Positions 10,906 through 22,100 of a stretch of DNA of 64,000 bases are shown one piece after another. This DNA comes from Bufo bufo (Eukaryota; Chordata; Amphibia; Anura; Bufonidae): contig NC_053392.1 in NCBI RefSeq assembly GCF_905171765.1, positions 340,659,010 to 340,723,009 on the forward strand, in the 5' to 3' direction. The notes beneath the pieces are model-generated. The model was not told the DNA's origin. It worked only from the letters and a program-made list of their open reading frames with translations, and searched no databases. The first letter of the stretch is position 1, and each line of letters starts with the position of its first letter. Both the position numbers and the translations under genes were made by a program.

Positions 10906-11811
10906 ATTCAAGGACCGTAGACGCTTCTTTATATCCAGAAATTTTGCTCTCCTTTTTTGTACTTCCTGAGAGAAGTCCGGGTATAGTGAAACCTTATGTC
11001 CATCAATAGTGAGATCTGACAACTCCCTGGCTTTTGTCAAAATAATGTCCCGATCTCTATAGTGCAGTAATTTCACCAGTACGGGTCTCGGAGGCGCCCC
11101 CGGTGGAAGTGGTCGGGTGGGGACTCTGTGAGCCCGCTCCACAGCAAAAAACTGCGTCAACACCTCCGCGCCAAATTTGTTTTTAAGCCATGTTTCAAAA
11201 AATTCAGTCGGATGACTTCCTTCAGCCCTCTCAGGTATACCAACCATTCTAATGTTATTTTGGCGGGCCCGGTTTTCCAGGTCATCCTGTTTGGCGGCAA
11301 TGACATCCACCCGTCTGGCGTACTCTCTCATATCTCTTTTCAGGGGGGGTAAGGTATCTTCAACTGCACCCATTCAATCTTCTAAGGCCGTGGTGCACTC
11401 TGCCAGTTTCCTCAGATCATGGCGTACAATAGTGATATCTTCTTTGATTTGCTCCTACTTGTATAGTAAGATTAGTAAGCGACTTGCCACAGTTATTTAA
11501 GGCCAGCATGACATCTTTCAGGGTAGGCTCATCTGAATCAGATTCTATATCCCCGGTATCATGATCTGCTCCATCATCAGGGCACAGTGATGAGAATCTA
11601 TTGGATTGGACTGCCGATCCCCCAAACGGCTCCTCTATTTCAGGATCAGAGTCCAGGTGCCTCTCCCCCTTATCAGTTACCTGCCTCTTTTGGGAGCCTT
11701 TGCCCCCCGCCGTTGACTAGGTCCTAGCGAATTTCTGCAGCCTTGCAGCCTCAGCACGCTGCGTCTCTGCTGCCCGGCACTGGCGGCCTGGAGTTGCCGC
11801 GCCGGTGCCAT

Positions 11812-12028
11812 CTTGGATTTCCCTCTCCGCCGCTTTATCGTCTTTTTTTCAGCTTCATGGCCGCAGGGAGTCCACATTGGCGATGTCTAGGGGCCAGGCA
11901 GTTGGTTATGGAATCGACCGAGGGAAGTTACTGCTGGTATACTGTGGGTTTCAGGATGTTTTCCCCGTATGGTGCAGAGGAGCTCGGCCGGTGCGCTGCC
12001 ACTCACATGCTCTGCTTAGCTCCGCCCC
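11812..12028 (-). promoter_or_regulatory. L1 5' UTR, probable internal promoter
   Basis: The 217 bp upstream of the ORF1 start are GC-rich. On the plus strand they include TCCGCCCC at 12,021, which on the minus strand is a GC-box-like GGGGCGGA at the very 5' end. LINE promoters lie inside the 5' UTR; assigning it here is inference. Confidence 0.45.
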
Positions 12029-12044
12029 ACGACTTGTTCCTTTT

Positions 12045-12440
12045 AGTTGTTGTGGGAAGGTAAGTGAAGTTGTGGTCCTGTGGACTGTTGTCATTCTGCC
12101 ACAGGACACTTACCTGTCGAGTTTGTCCTCTGCTTACTGTCTGCTCCTCTCTTTGCTGTTAGGCCTGCAGAGACTCCTGCTCTTCCGTGGCTTAGAAGAA
12201 CAGGTCATCTATGGCCCTGACCTTACTACCAGGGATAATCAGGGCGAATTAGGGTCCAAGCTTCTGGGTATGAGCCCTCCCACCATCAGGGTTGGCTCAT
12301 ACAGTCAGGAGGTCAGGGATTGTAGTTAGGGATGCTTAGGAGGTGACCTGCTCCCTTATCCTGGCTTCCAGCCTAGTGGCATGGCCTATATAGACATTGT
12401 GTGGTGGGGTTTTTTCCCCACTCCCCATTGTGACAATTTC
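12045..12440. mobile_element. LTR fragment, right of the L1 insertion
   Basis: It continues the sequence broken at 4719 and ends near CCCCATTGTGACA at about 12,432, a plausible LTR terminus. GGCCTATATAGAC near 12,383 is TATA-like. No internal retrotransposon coding region is attached, so this may be a solo LTR. Confidence 0.4.
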
Positions 12441-13265
12441 AGAATCATACAATTTTACTAGCCACATTACAGCATAAGTAAGGTCACAAATGAGAAAAAT
12501 ATGCCAAAAAGTTAAGCAACTAATAAAATAATGTGTCAATATCAACATATGCTTGAATTTTATGTAGACGTGAACTATGTAGAAATGAGTGATTCAATTC
12601 AGGAGAGTTTTGGAAGAGGGAGAGAAATTTGATGTTTTTCTGTAGAGACACCACTGATTACACTATTTAGAGTAGTTTCCAATGAGTGAAAATGCATCCA
12701 TATAAAATGGATATAGTCAGATGGAAACCTGGGTAAAAATCAGTGCCAAGGAGACTGTGTAGTTGAAGGGAAAATCCATAAGTTAACGCAGGAAAGCAAA
12801 CAAAAACCAGGAGGCAAACCTAGCCAAGAGATAGAGATGGAAAAAACTCTGGATACCACATAATGGACAAAGAAACAACAGTACATTGTTATATAGTTCC
12901 TATATCCAACAAATCCAAATCAAATTCTACCTATAGTCCTAGCAGGTTGATCCAGAGGGAGGCATAAAATTATGAATATTGCAAATTTTCCTATATTGAG
13001 GTTCAAAAATTTCTTCTGAATAAATACCTAGATGACAGCCCCATCTCAGAAATCTAGTACCCATAATCTGCAATACTGTATTTCTAGAGGCCAGAACAGA
13101 AGAGACCAAAGACATGAAGGAAAGAAAAGACCAGTGATTGTATGCTTGAAGTAAAGCATCACATTCCCATAGCAGAAATATTGAAGAGTTTCCTTCAAAA
13201 CCAGGGCTTTCCTTTAATGCAGAGCTATGGTTCCTATGTAGTAATGTTCCTATGTAGCAACCAGT
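12441..13265. other. Spacer with a dispersed-repeat piece
   Basis: No gene is recognised. At 12,940-13,100 a phrase AGCAGGTTGATCCAGAGGGA recurs in variant form at about 15,221-15,250 (CCTGCAAGTTGATCCTGAGG), so a dispersed repeat family is present in both places. The rest appears unique. Confidence 0.4.
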
Positions 13266-13269
13266 GGTG

Positions 13270-13799
13270 CTTAACTGAGTTGTAGTTCCCCCTCCGGGGA
13301 ACCCAGGGACCCCCTTCCGGAGGTACAGGCAAACAGGGGAAATGTCAAACAACCATGCTAGACTACAAACACCAAATAGACCAGACATGGAACATCAAAT
13401 GACATACAACAAACACCCTGTACATCACACACCATACTCAAAACATCAAGTGAGGATAGGTAAAAGAATAAAAACAAAGGGAAGACAAGGCGATGACATT
13501 GCAGATGACATCGATGTCAAACTAGGATGGCCCTCAGATAGCATCCAAGAAAGGAGCAAGCTCCTTCACATACAGAGGCAGATATAACAATGATCTCAGT
13601 CTCACAGAAACAGTATATGAAGAGACCTAAGACCACACCCAGCTCCACCTTGCTTACACCTTAACCCCATGCACACCAGAAAGGAAGGGCAACAGCCTTA
13701 AAGGGAAAGCACACATACATGCAATACAACAACACATTGCCACCGACAACCAGCATGCACAGAGAAAGTGTCACGGCACACTACCTCCAAGCCGTGACA
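13270..13799 (-). mobile_element. Probable solo LTR
   Basis: On the minus strand it opens TGTCACGGCTTGGAGGTAG at 13,799. A short inverted repeat of the opening (TGTCACGG / CCGTGACA) lies within the first 35 bp. TGTCACGG starts are common in Gypsy LTRs. The left end is not defined and no flanking duplication was found. Confidence 0.35.
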
Positions 13800-14520
13800 G
13801 AAATGCATTGTATATTGCAGTAAGTCTTTAAAGCTCTCCATGAAGCTCTGCCTCCCAGAATGTGTTGGCAGCTCCCTGGAAATCCTGGGTATTTGCACAC
13901 TGCTTCTATTTTCTGGTTCAAGTGTTTGATGTTCAGTATTCACTCAATCACTTGCCAGAATATGTATTGCTGATGCCCGGATTACCCAGGCTCCCATTTT
14001 TGGAGAGTCATGATGATGTCATCACTTCCATGTGCTAGATCAGTTTTTTATTCTTTGCTTTTGGTTTGCAGGTTCCTCTACAACTTCTGTTCTCAAATGT
14101 TCAATGCAAGGAACCTCAGTTTCACTTTGGTTAAAGTCTTTTTCTTCTTGTAATACTTAAACCTAAAAAAAAGATAAAATTTAAAATATATTTTCTTTTC
14201 AGAAAATGCACTTATGATCACCCATGAGAGGACATCTATGTGAACCTTTTGCCCCTCGAGATATAAATTCTCACTGCACAAAACCAAGCCTTGTTTTTCA
14301 GTGAATAGTTTCATTGGTACTTTCCAACAGAAGAATTCTCACCCAGCCTATACTGCTATAAATTTCTTTAATGTTGAACTTCACTTTTTGTCTATCTTTG
14401 TTTTATTCCAATATATCACACAGTGCTGTGCTAAGAAATTACATTAATATAGGTATTAAAACAGAGCAGTTTTTTTAGGCAAAGTATTAAAGAGCTTGTC
14501 AAATCTTTGACATTGGTGCA
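13800..14520. other. Spacer without recognised gene
   Basis: Moderately AT-rich sequence. Short frames on both strands show no domain, signal peptide or codon pattern that would support a gene. Confidence 0.4.
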
Positions 14521-14524
14521 TATT

Positions 14525-14890
14525 GTTAGGATATGCCACCAATATCAGATATGTGCAGTTCCCACCTCTGGGACCTGTATCTATCTCCAGAATGAGACCC
14601 CCGAAGTAAGTGGAGAGCAGCCGTGAATGCTTGGCCGCCCTCCATTAATTTCTATGGAACTGCCGAAATAATATCTCCAGCAGTCCCATAGAAGTGAATT
14701 AAGCCGTGGCCGCTAACTCGGCTATTTTCAGGAACTCCAATAGGAATAAATGGAGAGCATGCTGCACATGCGTAGTGCGCTCTCCTTCACTTTCGGTGAC
14801 ATGTTCTGGAGGAAGGCGCGGTTGTCGGAGGTGGGACCTGCACCTATCTGACTTTGATAGCATATCCTAGTGATATGCCATCAAAGTTTG
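14525..14890. repeat. MITE-like dispersed repeat
   Basis: The outer sections carry mirrored phrases: GGATATGCCACCAATATCAG on the left and GATAGCATATCC, then GATATGCCATCAAAG, on the right. Inside is a second inverted pair, TTTCTATGGAACTGC and AGTCCCATAGAAGTG. Target duplication not resolved. Noncoding. Confidence 0.5.
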
Positions 14891-16370
14891 TGATGACAGA
14901 AACCTTTTAAGTTTTTGAACTGGTTCACTGTATCTTTATACTAAATAAAACAATACCGTACATAAACACCAAAAGAATGTATAAACGTCATGTAAAATCC
15001 TAGAAGGCAAGCATACATCGTATTTTAATCTGTTTTCATATCTATTATACTTCTATCTATCACTCAGTCGGGCTCCAAGCATTCTGTTGAGACCACTTCA
15101 TTTGAAGGAATATCTACAGTAGCTGACATAAATATGAATGACAAAAGTATTTACAATAACTTACAGCGATAGTAACATATGTAGTTTGTAAGGCTAAAAA
15201 AGATCTCTCTCCATCCAGTTCAGCCTGTTATCCTGCAAGTTGATCCTGAGGAGTTATGCCATGATTAATTAAAAAAAATGAAAATCAAACATCATACAGA
15301 CAATCTCTTTTTAGCAAAGTTAGAACCAGGCCTGTACCTCACATGGATCCAAAGATCTCCCCATTCATTACTCCAATTGCTCTGCTAGATGTATATGAAG
15401 CTGGCAGCTCTGTGGGAATGTACTTTCTCAGGCGGTGTGTCCTTTCTGCTGCAGCTCTCTTCCTGTTACTATCATATCTTCTAATAGAAGAAGGCTGGTG
15501 GCAGTTAAAGAATGGATCTGAGCATGTGTGTCCACCACAGCGAGGAGGAAATGGAAATGCAGATACATTTTTATTGAATTCCTTAGTGGCTAATTTTTTT
15601 TAAATTATATCCATTTACCAATGTATTCAGATTCAGGTGCTGAAATAAAAAACACTGAATATTTTTCATTGCAGAATCGCTTTAAAAACATTCTTCAGTA
15701 AATGAGGTCATAGACATTTTATTTGTGAGGTATCTCTAGATATCTCTAAATGTCACAGTGTCTAATAGGAATGCTTTAAAGTGCTTTAAGTTTGTAGGAA
15801 ATTCTCAGGTAGCTTCAGCTTCCATCAGTATGTGTAAGACTAAATTTAATCCCAGAAAACATGGGTAGGAAGAGGGAATTTCTCTCAATTACTAACATGC
15901 ATGATAAGTTATGCTGTAGATATGCAGCAAATGTGAGTTCAGGAACATGATGTGAAATAGGAAATAATTTGTGATAGGTCAAGGTCATACTGTAACTGCA
16001 TCTGAAAACCATCTGCTGCAAGGGAAGTCAAGACTGTGCTTGTTTGATAAAAATGGCCTTATCATTTCAAGTCCATATTCATGTCCATAGCATTGAGTAT
16101 TATAGCAGTTATATATTTCACACTTCTACACGTTTACTGGCGCTAATGCCCCTAAACCAATATGTGCTGCAGTATCGCAGCAGTACCGCAATACCTGATG
16201 CCACCAAAAATCAACCAGAATCTCTACACACTGAATACAGCGCACTACCTTCACCACAATCACCCCTGTTAAGCACTACTGGGAAGAAAGAGTCCACATA
16301 CTTATATCAACGTTATCTAACAAGTTATCTCACAAGATTACCTTGCCATTGACTTCTCTTCTGAGGTCCC
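14891..16370. other. Spacer without recognised gene
   Basis: Contains the dispersed repeat phrase at 15,180-15,255 (CAGTTCAGCCTGTTATCCTG). An 86-codon frame at 15,343-15,603 has a hydrophobic stretch (LSAAALFLLLSYLLI) but no recognised domain and no supporting context, so it is not called as a gene. Confidence 0.4.
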
Positions 16371-16374
16371 TCTG

Positions 16375-16690
16375 CAGGCTTGATTACAGGGTGTATGTCG
16401 GGTCCGGTATCTTGTTTGTAGCTGGAGTACGCCCTGGCCGGTGGCGTTGCTCTTTGCTATTAAGTTAAAAGCTCACGCTCTCGTGGAGCGATACTAATGA
16501 CGTCATAGTTTGAGCTACGGATTACTGCAAGTACCAAACTTCCGACGCGTTTCGGACAAAGCATTGTCCTTCGTCAGGGAATCAATCTGGCACTATTCTA
16601 TACCGTCCTTTTATACCTACCCTGTTAACCCTTGATGTCCTGCACTCTCTTTTTTCTCATCATACCTATACTTTAGCAGTTAGTCATAAT
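16375..16690 (-). mobile_element. PLE 3'-end relic
   Basis: No coding sequence remains. The minus strand carries the best hammerhead-like core in the window (see 16,542-16,577) in a context matching the end of a Penelope-like element. Borders are approximate. Confidence 0.5.
16542..16577 (-). ncRNA. Hammerhead-ribozyme-like motif
   Basis: On the minus strand: CTGACGA, then a 6-bp stem GGACAA/TTGTCC closed by TGCT, then GAAACGCGTC. This reproduces the hammerhead order CUGAUGA - stem II - GAAAC - short stem III with one core change (CTGACGA for CTGATGA). Stem I was not resolved. Confidence 0.5.
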
Positions 16691-16839
16691 ATGAGACCAC
16701 AGCCTTATTAGACCACGGAGGTATGATGTGATCATACAGTAAACCAGTTTACTTTTTCCGCTTAGACCTCAAGTCAAACCCCCAATGTTAATCAGACCTC
16801 AGTGAAGGCCAAAAAAATAAAATAAAAATATCAACATCC

Positions 16840-17172
16840 CCCTCTTGTTCCGGAGGCTGCCGCTCCTGAAGCCAGCGCTCTTTTTGCCGCTCAGTGCTGT
16901 GACCCAACGTCGCGCACCGGGAAATCATTTAGTGCGCTTACATACTCATACTGTGCACTGATCACAGCACAGTGGGCAGCACCAGCAGAAGACCAGGGAG
17001 CAGTCAGTACAGAGCCAGCACAAGGAGTGCTGTATTCACAGCTCCCCCAGTCCTACTGTACTAATGAGGGCTTCTATAATGGAAGCTCTCATTAGTATTT
17101 GCCCTATAAGACGAACTGACAATTTCCACATACTTTTGGGGAAGTCTTATGGGGTGAAAAATCCAGTAATTT
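16840..17172. repeat. Dispersed noncoding repeat
   Basis: A GC-richer block ending in CCCTATAAGACGAACTGAC, then GGGGAAGTCTTATGGGGTGA. It holds an inverted pair near its right half (AATGAGGGCTTC / GGAAGCTCTCATT). Element ends are not certain. Confidence 0.35.
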
Positions 17173-17184
17173 AAAAACATCCTG

Positions 17185-17830
17185 TTATAGGCAGTGAATG
17201 TGGACCCACTGTGCCAACTGTGGGCTAGTCCTGAGGATGTTATCCTGGCGGTCCTCTAGATTTTACCCTTTACTACCTATGCAAAGATCTGGCCTTCACT
17301 GCAGGGGAGCCACTAGGCTGATACCTCCTGAAATCATGCTGGTGTGGGTGGCTGCTGACCCAATGGACTCAGAGACATTGGTGCAAAGCGATCGGGCAAT
17401 ACACAAAGTCAGTAACCAGGCAGAGGTCAGGGCGGTCAGAGTATGTGTGAATCCTTGAATCAGTCCAGAGGTCATGCAGGTGGCTCAGGGTCAGTATGGT
17501 GAACAGACAGGGATCAGGGCAAGCAGCAGAGTGTCAGGATCCAGAAATCAGGCAGAAGTCAGTACACAGACAGACAAGTGAAATCAAATGGATTCTAAAG
17601 GATTGATTAGACAAGGGGTGGAACAAACAGCCCAGCAAATAGAGGAGAGCTGACGAGCTCATTAGGAAAACAGCTGAACACAGAGCAAAAAGGGGAATTG
17701 AAACAGCCAGAGGTTCAATGAATAGAAGAAAAAAGAAAATAGCAGCTGGACTGCAATGAATGATGAGGCACCCATGCCCGCACTGGATAGTGGGATGGTG
17801 ACGGCCACGGAGCTTCACCATGAGACATCT
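17185..17830 (-). mobile_element. LTR-retrotransposon noncoding relic
   Basis: The block is rich in CAGG/GTCAGG phrases (CAGGCAGAGGTCAGGGCGG, GGGATCAGGGCAAGCAGCAG), resembling LTR and leader sequence of Gypsy elements seen elsewhere in the window, read on the minus strand. No coding domain is present. Assignment is tentative. Confidence 0.3.
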
Positions 17831-18125
17831 TCACAGGCACATAAATAGTCTACAATAGAAAGAATATACTACATGACCATTGCTTTGTATGTTTAGTATT
17901 TCCTGCATAATAACAATAGACATTTTGATATTAGTCACAAAGCATGTGGACAGCACAACATGATACTAAGAAAATGCGTTTACAAATGTTTAATAAAAAG
18001 TTTTAATTTCGATATAAATATAGAGTGGTATCGCTTTAGATTTTTTTTATTTTTTATTGTGAATGTGCTTCCTGAATGGCTGATGTATTGTATAATTTAT
18101 GTCACTAACCTTTTCAACCATTTCA
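17831..18125. other. AT-rich spacer
   Basis: No gene, repeat end or RNA feature recognised. Confidence 0.4.
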
Positions 18126-19073
18126 AAAGAACCTTGCTACTTTGCCAAGAACTTGCTTTCAACTGTGGTGACCGGTACCAATACCCGATCACCAGGGTTA
18201 CCTTCCCTGAAGTTTGCTGCCCTAATATAAATTCGGCTCTGGGTCTCTTGTGCCCTTTCCATGTGTTCTTTGACAATTGGTATAACAGTAGCTATTCTGT
18301 CCTTCATTTGGGCCATATGTTCCATTACACTTTTATGTGGTGTAGTTTCACTTTCCCAAGTTTCTTTAGAAACATCCAGCAATCCCCTGGGTGTCTCCTA
18401 TAAAGTAACTCAAACAGAGAAAACCCAATGGAGGACTGAGGAACTTCTTCCAAATAACAGGTAGGGTAACAGACAGTCCCATCCCCGACTATCTTTTTCC
18501 ACCACTTTTTTTTAACATCTTGTTAAACCTTTCTACAAGACCATCTGTTTGGAGATGATAGACTGAGGTTCTCATTTGATTGATCTTCAACAGTTTACAC
18601 AACTCTTTCAGGACTTTAGACATAAAATGCATGCCTTGGTCAGTAAGTATTTCTTTAGGTAGGCCTGTTTTAGAAAAAATAATCCAGTACTACCAGAATG
18701 TACTGATGATCACGGGCAGATCTAACCACTTGGCCTACTAAATTCATAGCTATACGTTCAACTGGAACCTCGATTATGGGTAGGGGAACTAAAGGGCTAG
18801 AAAATGAGAGATTAAAACTGTTAATTGGCAGGCAGGACATAACTTCCAATAATTTTCAATTTCTTTATAGCATACTGGCCAATACAACCTCTGTAATATC
18901 TGACCACCTAACACATCCTGAGTCATATCCAGAAGCATTCGTCTGTAAGGTGCTGGTACAAGCAATTGCTCAACTATTTCATCCTGTACCTTAGTGACAC
19001 AATACAGTAAATCCTTAGTTAAACATACAGTGTACTGGCATACATATAGATGTATGTGTAGATACCAGTACAT
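18126..19073 (-). pseudogene. Gypsy integrase relic
   Basis: On the minus strand the order is zinc-binding N-terminus (QDEIVEQLLVPAPYRRMLLD at 18,985-18,926; later CPACQ), catalytic core with TDQGMHFMSK and a following SVYHLQTDG-like segment around 18,640-18,540, then the C-terminal part (SVMEHMAQMKDRIATVIPIV and PGDRVLVPVTTVESKF) at 18,382-18,137. Several frameshifts break it. The zinc region resembles that of the Gmr1-like element at 61.6-61.9 kb. Neither reverse transcriptase nor LTR is attached. Confidence 0.75.
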
Positions 19074-19111
19074 TATGCATGGGAAGATTACTAGTTAGAG
19101 AAAATCCTTCC

Positions 19112-19184
19112 ATTGCCTATGGATTAACTGGTAAGGTTTCTGCCTCCCATACAGCAGGTCCTGGCTTCAAGACTCGGCAGCAAT
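19112..19184 (+). tRNA. tRNA-Gly(CCC)-like relic
   Basis: Exactly 73 nt can be laid on a tRNA cloverleaf: acceptor ATTGC/GCAAT, a D-arm-like GGATTAACTGGTAAGG (A-box-like), an anticodon loop CTCCCAT giving CCC, and a B-box-like GGCTTCAAGAC. Two acceptor pairs, part of the anticodon stem and part of the T stem are mismatched. It is therefore a decayed tRNA gene or tRNA-derived repeat rather than a working tRNA. Confidence 0.35.
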
Positions 19185-19429
19185 CTGGAAACAAATAGTA
19201 ATAAAAGTTAAGCATACAGGGTATCTTGAAGGCTCATGCCCTTTCATTTAACGGTGCTGGGACTCCATAGAAAAGAGCATTGACTCCTTGGAGCAGGGTG
19301 GGAAAGAAGGATGGGCTGAGTCTGGACCCCATGGTAAAGAGCAGGGACTCCTTACAGTGCCCAAACTGGGCCCCACAGCAACTGTATATTCTGCCCCCAT
19401 TGATGGTAACCTATTGATTCATAGTTAAG

Positions 19430-19762
19430 GTGGATTTAGATGGGCTAACTGAGCGGCCGATTGTCGGGAAGGAAGTGTTCGGCTGCTCATTCAATGAAGG
19501 AGACCGCACATTTACATGCAGGGATCTCCTTCACTGTGTGAGGATGGGGGATTGCTATAGCGATCCCTTATCCTCATACAGAATCATGGATTCTGGACAG
19601 CAGATCACTGCTCATAAACTATGGTCGGTGGTGCCTGCACGAACAACAAGACCACAGGATGAACAAGCGAAGCACTCATTTATTGGGGGATTGGCGGCAC
19701 ATTTAGATGGCCAGATGATCGGGATGGCCCGATAATTTGGACCATTATTGGTGCATCTTAAT
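19430..19762. repeat. MITE-like repeat
   Basis: Left end AAGGTGGATTTAGATGGGCT is mirrored at the right end by CCATTATTGGTGCATCTTA, with internal mirrored phrases (GGCCGATTGTCGGG / GATCGGGATGGCCCGAT). Noncoding. Confidence 0.4.
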
Positions 19763-20285
19763 GCTCCTTTACTGACGTACTGTTATATGAACTATATATA
19801 ATGTGATCTGCATAGATCTTTGCTTGGCCTCCACTTGTATGTGTACTGTACTGAACACTTCTTTGAAATAATGTTCCTTTATGTACTCTTTTGAGTAATC
19901 TTGTCTACTATATAACAGCATTACCAGTACTATGCTACAGTATTAAATAAGCATAGTACACTACACAGATTTCAGAAGACATCTTTAATAAACAAAAAAA
20001 CTGGAACAGGGCTTTATAAATATGGTGCTCATACTGAACACCATATATGTATACCAGATAACAGAAACAGAAAGAAAAAACAGTGCCTCTAGTGTGTTAC
20101 TGCTAGGTTTTCAGATTATTTAGGTGTGCTGTAGGATATGGTCACCTGGTTATGTTGTGAGGAAGTCACAATGACTTATAGAGCCTGTGGGTGGCAGACT
20201 CCAGGAGCCAAACAATCTCCCCACTGCTTTGCTGCTATATCTTCACCTGGATTGCACATACCATGGCATATATGTACTGTACAAG
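19763..20285. other. Spacer without recognised gene
   Basis: AT-rich on the left; no domain-bearing frame on either strand. Confidence 0.4.
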
Positions 20286-20289
20286 AAGA

Positions 20290-20440
20290 AAGAAGAGGTA
20301 ACTTCAAAACTCTGTTTTTCTTTATTGAACATTAAGACAATGCGTTTCGGAAGTTAAAAATCTTTGAAGTTACCCTGGCAATCTCTTGCCTCCGTCAGGT
20401 GCCAGCAGAGAAATCCTTCTTCTTGTACATACACCAGATA
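20290..20440 (-). mobile_element. PLE 3'-end relic with hammerhead-like motif
   Basis: On the minus strand CTGACGGAGGCAAGAGATTG is followed after about 30 nt by CCGAAACGCA and then CAATAAAG. This repeats the order seen at 16,542-16,577, with a longer region between the two core boxes. Two GAAGTTAC direct repeats (20,295-20,305 and 20,365-20,375 on the complementary strand) lie inside. No protein remains. Confidence 0.45.
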
Positions 20441-20589
20441 ACAGGCATGAATATTTTGATCCATTTCTTGCTTCCCTTCACACAGGATATTATAAAATTC
20501 TCTGCCTTCAGCCAACACTGGGGGATGGGCCAGTACCTAGGAATTTATACAGTTACTATTTATATCAATGTAAGCTATAAGTAATCTTT

Positions 20590-20735
20590 TTGCACTGAGC
20601 TCCCCCCTAGTGGTGGCTGCTGAAAAATGCAATGAATCGTTGTGTGGAACAGGAGATACAGTTCAGCACTAGGCTCCCAGACCCCATAGCAGTTGCATTG
20701 CCTGCCTTTATGGTAGGTATGCCACTGTTCATTAG
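20590..20735. repeat. Short dispersed repeat
   Basis: GAGCTCCCCCCTAGTGGTGG opens a short element ending near GGTAGGTATGCC. The phrase CTAGTGGTGG followed by a simple body is SINE-like, but no promoter boxes were found. Low confidence. Confidence 0.25.
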
Positions 20736-21651
20736 TGAATATAGTGTACTAGGAGTATTTTACAAGTCTTGCAAGTAGCATATCCATGGGACATTTGTTT
20801 TGTGTCTTCTATGCTGTAGCCTGAATTTCATCTCAGCTTGAGACTGGACTGTATTTTATCCAGCCCTACAAAAACAAAGTGGCTGTATCTTCCGTACTCT
20901 ATTATGACTGTGCTTATTTTTGTAAATGTTTTTTTATTTTCTGGGTCACATCCAAATCATTCAGATAAATCTTCTGTGTGTTTCTCTGTTCAAGTCCAAA
21001 AATGGGAAACTCATAGTGACTGTAAAGAGTAAGGATACAGCTTTACCAAGTACAAAATGTAAATGAATGCGATACATACACAGGAAAGAATTGCTGTAAT
21101 TAAAGAAAGTCCAAATCCAGAGTTAGATATTACATCTCCTCTTAATAAAGACAGAAAGTTTCTTGAAGCTACTGCTTGTGCTGGTCAACATGTAGTTCTG
21201 CGTTCGTCTGTGACTTCTGGTGTCTCATATATGTTATCACTGGCATGATGAGCTCATCCTGAAACATTTGGGGGTTTACAGGGAATATTTTAATACTAAT
21301 GGCACCTTAATTGTTAAAGGTCTCTTGTGGGAGAGACCTCAGTGGCTGAGGACACGGCTGTTTGTTTATGTAATCATGACCATGCATGCATTACACAGGT
21401 GGAGCTACATCTACTCATCTACAGTATGTGGATGCAGCTATCTAAACAAAAAGTTGTATCCTCAGCTGTGGTTCACTCTTGGCAGTATGACACACTTTGA
21501 ATATTTTAAAGTGGTTTCCTACAATAAACATTTATCACCTAACCACAAGATGGGTTGCTTACGTTCCCACTGCTAGGACCACCACTGATTACTAAAACAG
21601 GGGCCCTAAGTCTCTTGTTCCTCCTCACCAGTACAACTATAGTAGTTTATA
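20736..21651. other. Spacer without recognised gene
   Basis: Frames at 21,220-21,576 and elsewhere lack recognisable domains. A poly-pyrimidine-rich stretch occurs near 20,920-20,940. Nothing else supported. Confidence 0.4.
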
Positions 21652-22100
21652 TTAAAGGTCATCTGTCAGCAGATTTGTACCTATGAAACCGGCTGAGCTG
21701 TTACATGTGCGCTTGGCAGCTGAAGGCATCTGTGTTGGTCCCATGTTTATATGGGCCTGTATTGCTGAGAAAAATGAGGTTTTAATATATGCAAATGAGC
21801 CTTTAGGAGCAATGGAGCCTCCCACTCTGATTGACAGGGCCAGGCATTATGATGTTATTAGTGCCTTCCACTGTCATTTGAAGTGGATAGGCATGGCAGT
21901 TGCAGACAGAGCTGAGCCTCTAGGTGTTATGGAAACACCCCTATTGCTCCCGGAGGCTCATTTGCATATAATAAAACATCATTTTTCTCAGCAATGCAAG
22001 CACATATGAACATGGGACCAACACAGATCCCTTTAGCTGACAAGTGCACATGTAACAGGTCAGTCAGTTTCATAGGTACAAATCTGCTGATGTCCTTTAA
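21652..22100. mobile_element. TTAA-flanked foldback MITE
   Basis: It runs TTAA to TTAA (449 bp). The arms are inverted copies: AAGGTCATCTGTCAGCAG, ATTTGTACCTATGAAAC on the left and GTTTCATAGGTACAAAT, CTGCTGATGTCCTTTAA on the right. Deeper arm sequence (GGTCCCATGTTTATATGGG / ACATGGGACCAAC) continues the pairing. Its right TTAA is shared with the next element. Confidence 0.8.

Larger units (their letters stand above)
9172..11811 (-). pseudogene. L1 ORF1 RNA-binding protein, interrupted by a PLE
   Basis: ORF1p is the nucleic-acid chaperone that packages L1 RNA. The start at 11,811 (MAPARQL) is preceded by a 217-bp 5' UTR. The N-terminal part runs to 11,372 with frame breaks; the part at 11,373-10,865 has a heptad-rich stretch, then the RRM (RQNNIRMVGIPERAEG) and the C-terminal domain (VLVKLLHYRDRDIIL, KVSLYPDFS). 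The frame is cut after LNVAYSMIYPAKLRIV by the Penelope insertion and resumes left of it at 9306, ending near 9172 (HERQLEADGN). The 41-bp duplicated segment VAYSMIYP-LRIV appears on both sides, proving insertion into an older L1. Confidence 0.85.
4720..12028 (-). mobile_element. Full-length L1 LINE, decayed, split by a Penelope-like element
   Basis: On the minus strand the order is 5' UTR (12,028-11,812), ORF1 (from 11,811), ORF2 (8,544-5,130), 3' UTR and poly-A (T run at about 4713-4723 on the plus strand). A 16-bp target duplication with one mismatch (ACGACTCGTTCCTTTT / ACGACTTGTTCCTTTT) flanks it. Without the nested PLE and its duplicated target, the element is about 5.7 kb, normal for L1. 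Both frames carry shifts and stops, so it is inactive. Domain content (coiled coil plus RRM in ORF1; AP endonuclease, reverse transcriptase and cysteine-rich C-terminus in ORF2) identifies the L1/Tx1 group. Confidence 0.9.

Noticed and set aside
15343..15603. 86-codon frame with a hydrophobic segment
   Set aside because: One isolated hydrophobic run without signal-peptide layout, homology or neighbouring exons is not enough for a gene.
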